NCBI GenBank assembly: GCA_900404475.1 | Contig: OUQQ01000685.1 | Span: 1 to 10,235, forward strand | Reading direction: 5' to 3' | DNA length: 10,235 nt | DNA from: Spongospora subterranea | Lineage: Eukaryota; Endomyxa; Phytomyxea; Plasmodiophorida; Plasmodiophoridae | Part shown: piece after piece, positions 7,876 to 10,235 of the stretch | How the letters are laid out: each line of letters starts with the position of its first letter | How positions within the stretch are numbered: position 1 is the stretch's first letter | Made by a program: the position numbers and the translations under genes | The notes under the pieces: generated by a model | Databases searched by the model: none | What the model saw: the letters and a program-made list of their open reading frames with translations, nothing else | Told to the model about the DNA's origin: nothing

Positions 7876-8392
7876 CGACATTAAACAAACAAATCAATTT
7901 TCAGAACGATAACGGGGCTGCGACTACTGAATAGTTTCTGTCCTGGTAAACCGTCTCAATGGTCATCGATGATTATCTGTTAATAACATCACTAACACCT
8001 CCAAGTACATTACCCTCTTTAATATAAAAGGGTATTCTATTTGGTAAAATATATTAGGTTCTTTAACGTCTAAAACAGATGACAAAACAATTTCTTACGA
8101 TCACGATTCAATGGCGGGTCGTGATTCAGACCGGAAAACGTGCCGTAAAATCAGAATCACGTTCAGGACCTTTCGTCGTTGCGGTGGTCGTTGCCAGGAA
8201 ATAGATGGCCGATTCCCAATCCAGTTCCTTTTGTTGAATTTCCATTCAATGCAGCGATTACCCCGACGAGTTCCTTGACAATCCAGCGGTTAACCTGCGA
8301 CTGGATCTGGACTGTTGATAGCTTCTTCTCAGTTCATCCTCCCAATATACTCATCACGTTCGTGCCATCTTTCTTCAATCTGTATAAATTGA
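7876..8392. other. intergenic, no feature seen
   Basis: Neither strand shows a protein-like frame that I can support. The 86-codon plus-strand frame at 8179-8439 has no domain or signal peptide. Confidence 0.4.
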
Positions 8393-8786
8393 GTGAACCG
8401 GTTGTCAAGAAAAATATATTTTTCAAGAGTGACCCCTGATTCGCGGGAACTTGATCGCGACCAAACTGGGTTTTACTTTTTGGCCGGAATGAGAGGTGCT
8501 GGAGACCTGATCAATTCCTCGATAGCTGACCGGGATAATGGTCTGGTAGCTGTACAGGACTCCGAACCAGATCGGGTGTGAAATACCGGGCAATGTGGCA
8601 GAGAGTGGTCATCTTGTTCTATGTGTGTTGGTCAATGATTCGGTATCGACAGGAGAGATCCTACGCCTTGTCGCCGCGATCCACCTGCGATTAAATTCAT
8701 CCACTCCTATTCAGCTAAATCTGAGAAATTTAGCCGTGGTCTACGAGAATGGCGTCGCGACGAGATCGAGACACTGTCCAGTGTGA
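8393..8786 (+). pseudogene. possible ankyrin-like relic in two frames
   Basis: One frame (8393-8581) contains SIADRDNGLVAVQ at about 8516-8554. The next frame (8595-8786) begins VAESGHLVLCVLVND. These resemble D-x-x-GLTAL and AAESGHLxxVxxLV in ankyrin repeats, in the right order but separated by a stop and a frame change. The similarity is weak and the second half of the latter frame has no ankyrin character. Confidence 0.25.
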
Positions 8787-9145
8787 GGTGATTGCGGCCA
8801 ATATAGGTTCAAGGTACAACCGATATAATCGATGAAATTAGAACGAAAACGCCCAAGAATAACAACAACAACATAATTAATAAACGATCATGAAAAGGGT
8901 GTTTTAGGGTGACGATATATCAAAAACTCATCTCTGAACACATTGAAAAACCGAGAATTAGCGCAATTGGCGTTTACCGGTAATGTACGGAATCTGGTCC
9001 TAATCGGATCTGGTAAAATAAAATTGCTCTTTCAGGGAAATATCCCACGATTGTTCAACATTCTCACAGGTACAGTTTAGGAGAGAGAAAGAGAGAGAGA
9101 TTGAGACTCTCGTGATCAACAAAAGCGGTGTTGAAAATACTTTTC
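8787..9145. other. intergenic with GA-rich simple repeat
   Basis: No gene is supported. A short GA-rich microsatellite lies at 9081-9100, and an AAC-rich stretch is near 8860-8872, just before an AATAAA at 8879-8884 whose owner is unknown. Confidence 0.45.
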
Positions 9146-9690
9146 CCCCGATTTCGCAGCGAACATGAGGGCGGGCCGTCCTTTGATGTCGGCGGCGTTG
9201 ACATGGCGCCATTGTCCAGCAGCAGTTCTCCGATACCCACACTGAATTACGTGATCAAGTCCCGTTAAGACCTCGTTCACCGACGACATTACTCGCGAAT
9301 TGTCGGAGTCCACCAGGAACTGGAACTTGGCCAAATGTCACCGTCAGCAAACACCGCCGTTGCAAGACGATGCGATTGTTGTTGAACATTTCGGGAGAGG
9401 CAAATGGGCAGCGTTGAAGAACGCAGAAACCCACAGCACGAACCGACCTCGAAAACAACCAGATTTACAAGAAAAAACGCAACGACAACGATGGTATCGC
9501 GAGGGAATATAGAAGTTTGTGCAGCGTTGGTTGGATATTCTGGGTGATGCGACGAAGGTCGTGATGGTCCGGACAGATAATATTCACAACAGGATGTGTC
9601 GGGATCAGGGTTTGAGAATTAGTGGTGGAGATCCATTGGCGTTCACGACGACCAGATCGACATTGGCGCCAACATTGATTTGGCCATTTG
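9146..9690 (-). pseudogene. ankyrin-repeat pseudogene, frameshifted
   Basis: Ankyrin repeats mediate protein-protein binding; the consensus includes LLL-x-x-GADVNAxDxxGxTALxxAAxxG. On the minus strand GELLLDNGA (9231-9205) is followed after only two bases by VNAADIKGRPALMFAAKSG (9202-9146) in a different frame. Together they match the consensus except that the Asp codon of GADVN has lost one base. Upstream, GANVDLVVVNANGSPPLIL (about 9670-9614) is a second repeat in another frame, closed by TGA at 9607-9605. LVDSDNS and HVIQCG at about 9320-9235 may be parts of further repeats. Multiple frame changes and stops show decay. A sequencing error could explain one shift but not all of them. Confidence 0.55.
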
Positions 9691-10129
9691 TGGCCGTTCA
9701 GGGACAGGTATTCTGGTTCGATTGTGGTGGTTTTGATAGCAGAAAGACCGTTAATGACCAGGGCCATCCACCACGACCGCCCACCGACAGAAGACCTCAT
9801 GCTTTCCCCAAAGTGTTTGAAACAATCGCAGGGGCGCAATAGACCACTGACAGTGTATAATATTATGGAATTGGCGCTAAAGTGTTGACAATTTTTCGGG
9901 ATTCGGATTCTAATAGTGATTTGATTGTGCTGACGAATCATGCGCTATTGGCGTTGTGCTCAGTGAGTTGTCAATCCAAGGTTTGCGGAGACGCCGTCTT
10001 CACCGGTTCAGTAATCGGCAATCAGATAAATCAGTGTCTGACAAACGAAACCCGTTGTCGCTCAATGATGACGAAGATTGGATCGCGACCTTCGTCAAAT
10101 CCGAGTCGACCTTAGTTAACTGCGGAGTT
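9691..10129. other. no secure gene
   Basis: Plus-strand frames at 9519-9842 and 9882-10115 and a minus-strand frame across 9465-9941 overlap one another. The minus strand may hold further decayed ankyrin sequence upstream of the recognised repeats, but no clear consensus is left. None has a convincing start, domain or codon pattern. Confidence 0.35.
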
Positions 10130-10235
10130 GGTGAGCTCCGTGGCTAGCAGCTTGGTTACTGTCTGTCCCTGTTGGTGGCAGGCATGTCCGGGTGAGTGTT
10201 AGGCATGAGTTCGAAACCCCGTGAGTGATGGAATT
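10130..10235 (+). mobile_element. possible tRNA-derived SINE head, cut by window end
   Basis: TGGCTAGCAGCTTGGTTA (10141-10158) resembles an RNA polymerase III box A. GTTCGAAACC (10209-10218) fits box B (GTTCGANNCC). Their spacing of about 67 bases is acceptable. The T-arm stem around box B does not pair, so it is not a working tRNA. A SINE head is the likeliest explanation if the boxes are real; the rest would lie beyond the window. Confidence 0.3.

Noticed and set aside
9519..9842. 107-codon plus-strand frame
   Set aside because: It is the complement of the minus-strand ankyrin relic (GANVDL...) and has no domain of its own.
1..10235. CRISPR array, bacterial defence operon or phage genes
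   Set aside because: There are no regularly spaced repeats, no ribosome binding sites before ORFs and no long packed ORFs. Spliced structure and the polyadenylation signal indicate a eukaryote.

Overview
This window looks like eukaryotic nuclear DNA of moderate G+C. It has no prokaryotic-style operon and no Shine-Dalgarno-led genes. It does have a spliced gene with very small GT-AG introns, a likely AATAAA polyadenylation signal, ends of Stowaway/mariner-like elements, a foldback repeat and decayed ankyrin-repeat sequence. Introns of about 50 bp, short secreted proteins and gene relics would suit a compact-intron invertebrate (for example a nematode-like animal), a fungus or an oomycete. I cannot place the organism further from sequence alone.

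Layout. Positions 60-272 carry two ends of small Tc1/mariner (Stowaway-like) elements. Positions 582-924 hold a small palindrome and a large foldback with a 60 bp stem. A short gene at 1689-1925 encodes a predicted secreted protein with three heptads that coincide with 21 bp DNA repeats. Positions 2225-4070 are hard to read. The minus strand has a long hydrophobic ORF and a possible multi-exon gene with introns of about 53-56 bp, but neither is secure.

The main gene is at 4670-6939 (+). I reconstruct seven exons whose six introns are 55, 49, 48, 52, 51 and 50 bp. Five are phase 0 and one is phase 2. The product is about 654 aa: a signal peptide, a hydrophilic region built from duplicated exons, then three copies of a cysteine-rich module that I do not recognise. 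AATAAA follows the stop codon by about 50 nt. This is the best candidate in the window for an undescribed protein family.

From 7700 to the end no intact gene is convincing. Positions 9146-9690 (minus) contain frameshifted ankyrin-repeat sequence. Weaker ankyrin-like traces lie near 7775-7875 (minus) and 8516-8640 (plus). The last 100 bases have box A and box B-like motifs that could be the head of a tRNA-derived SINE.

I see no evidence that the genes act together. The two clearer ones both encode predicted secreted proteins.
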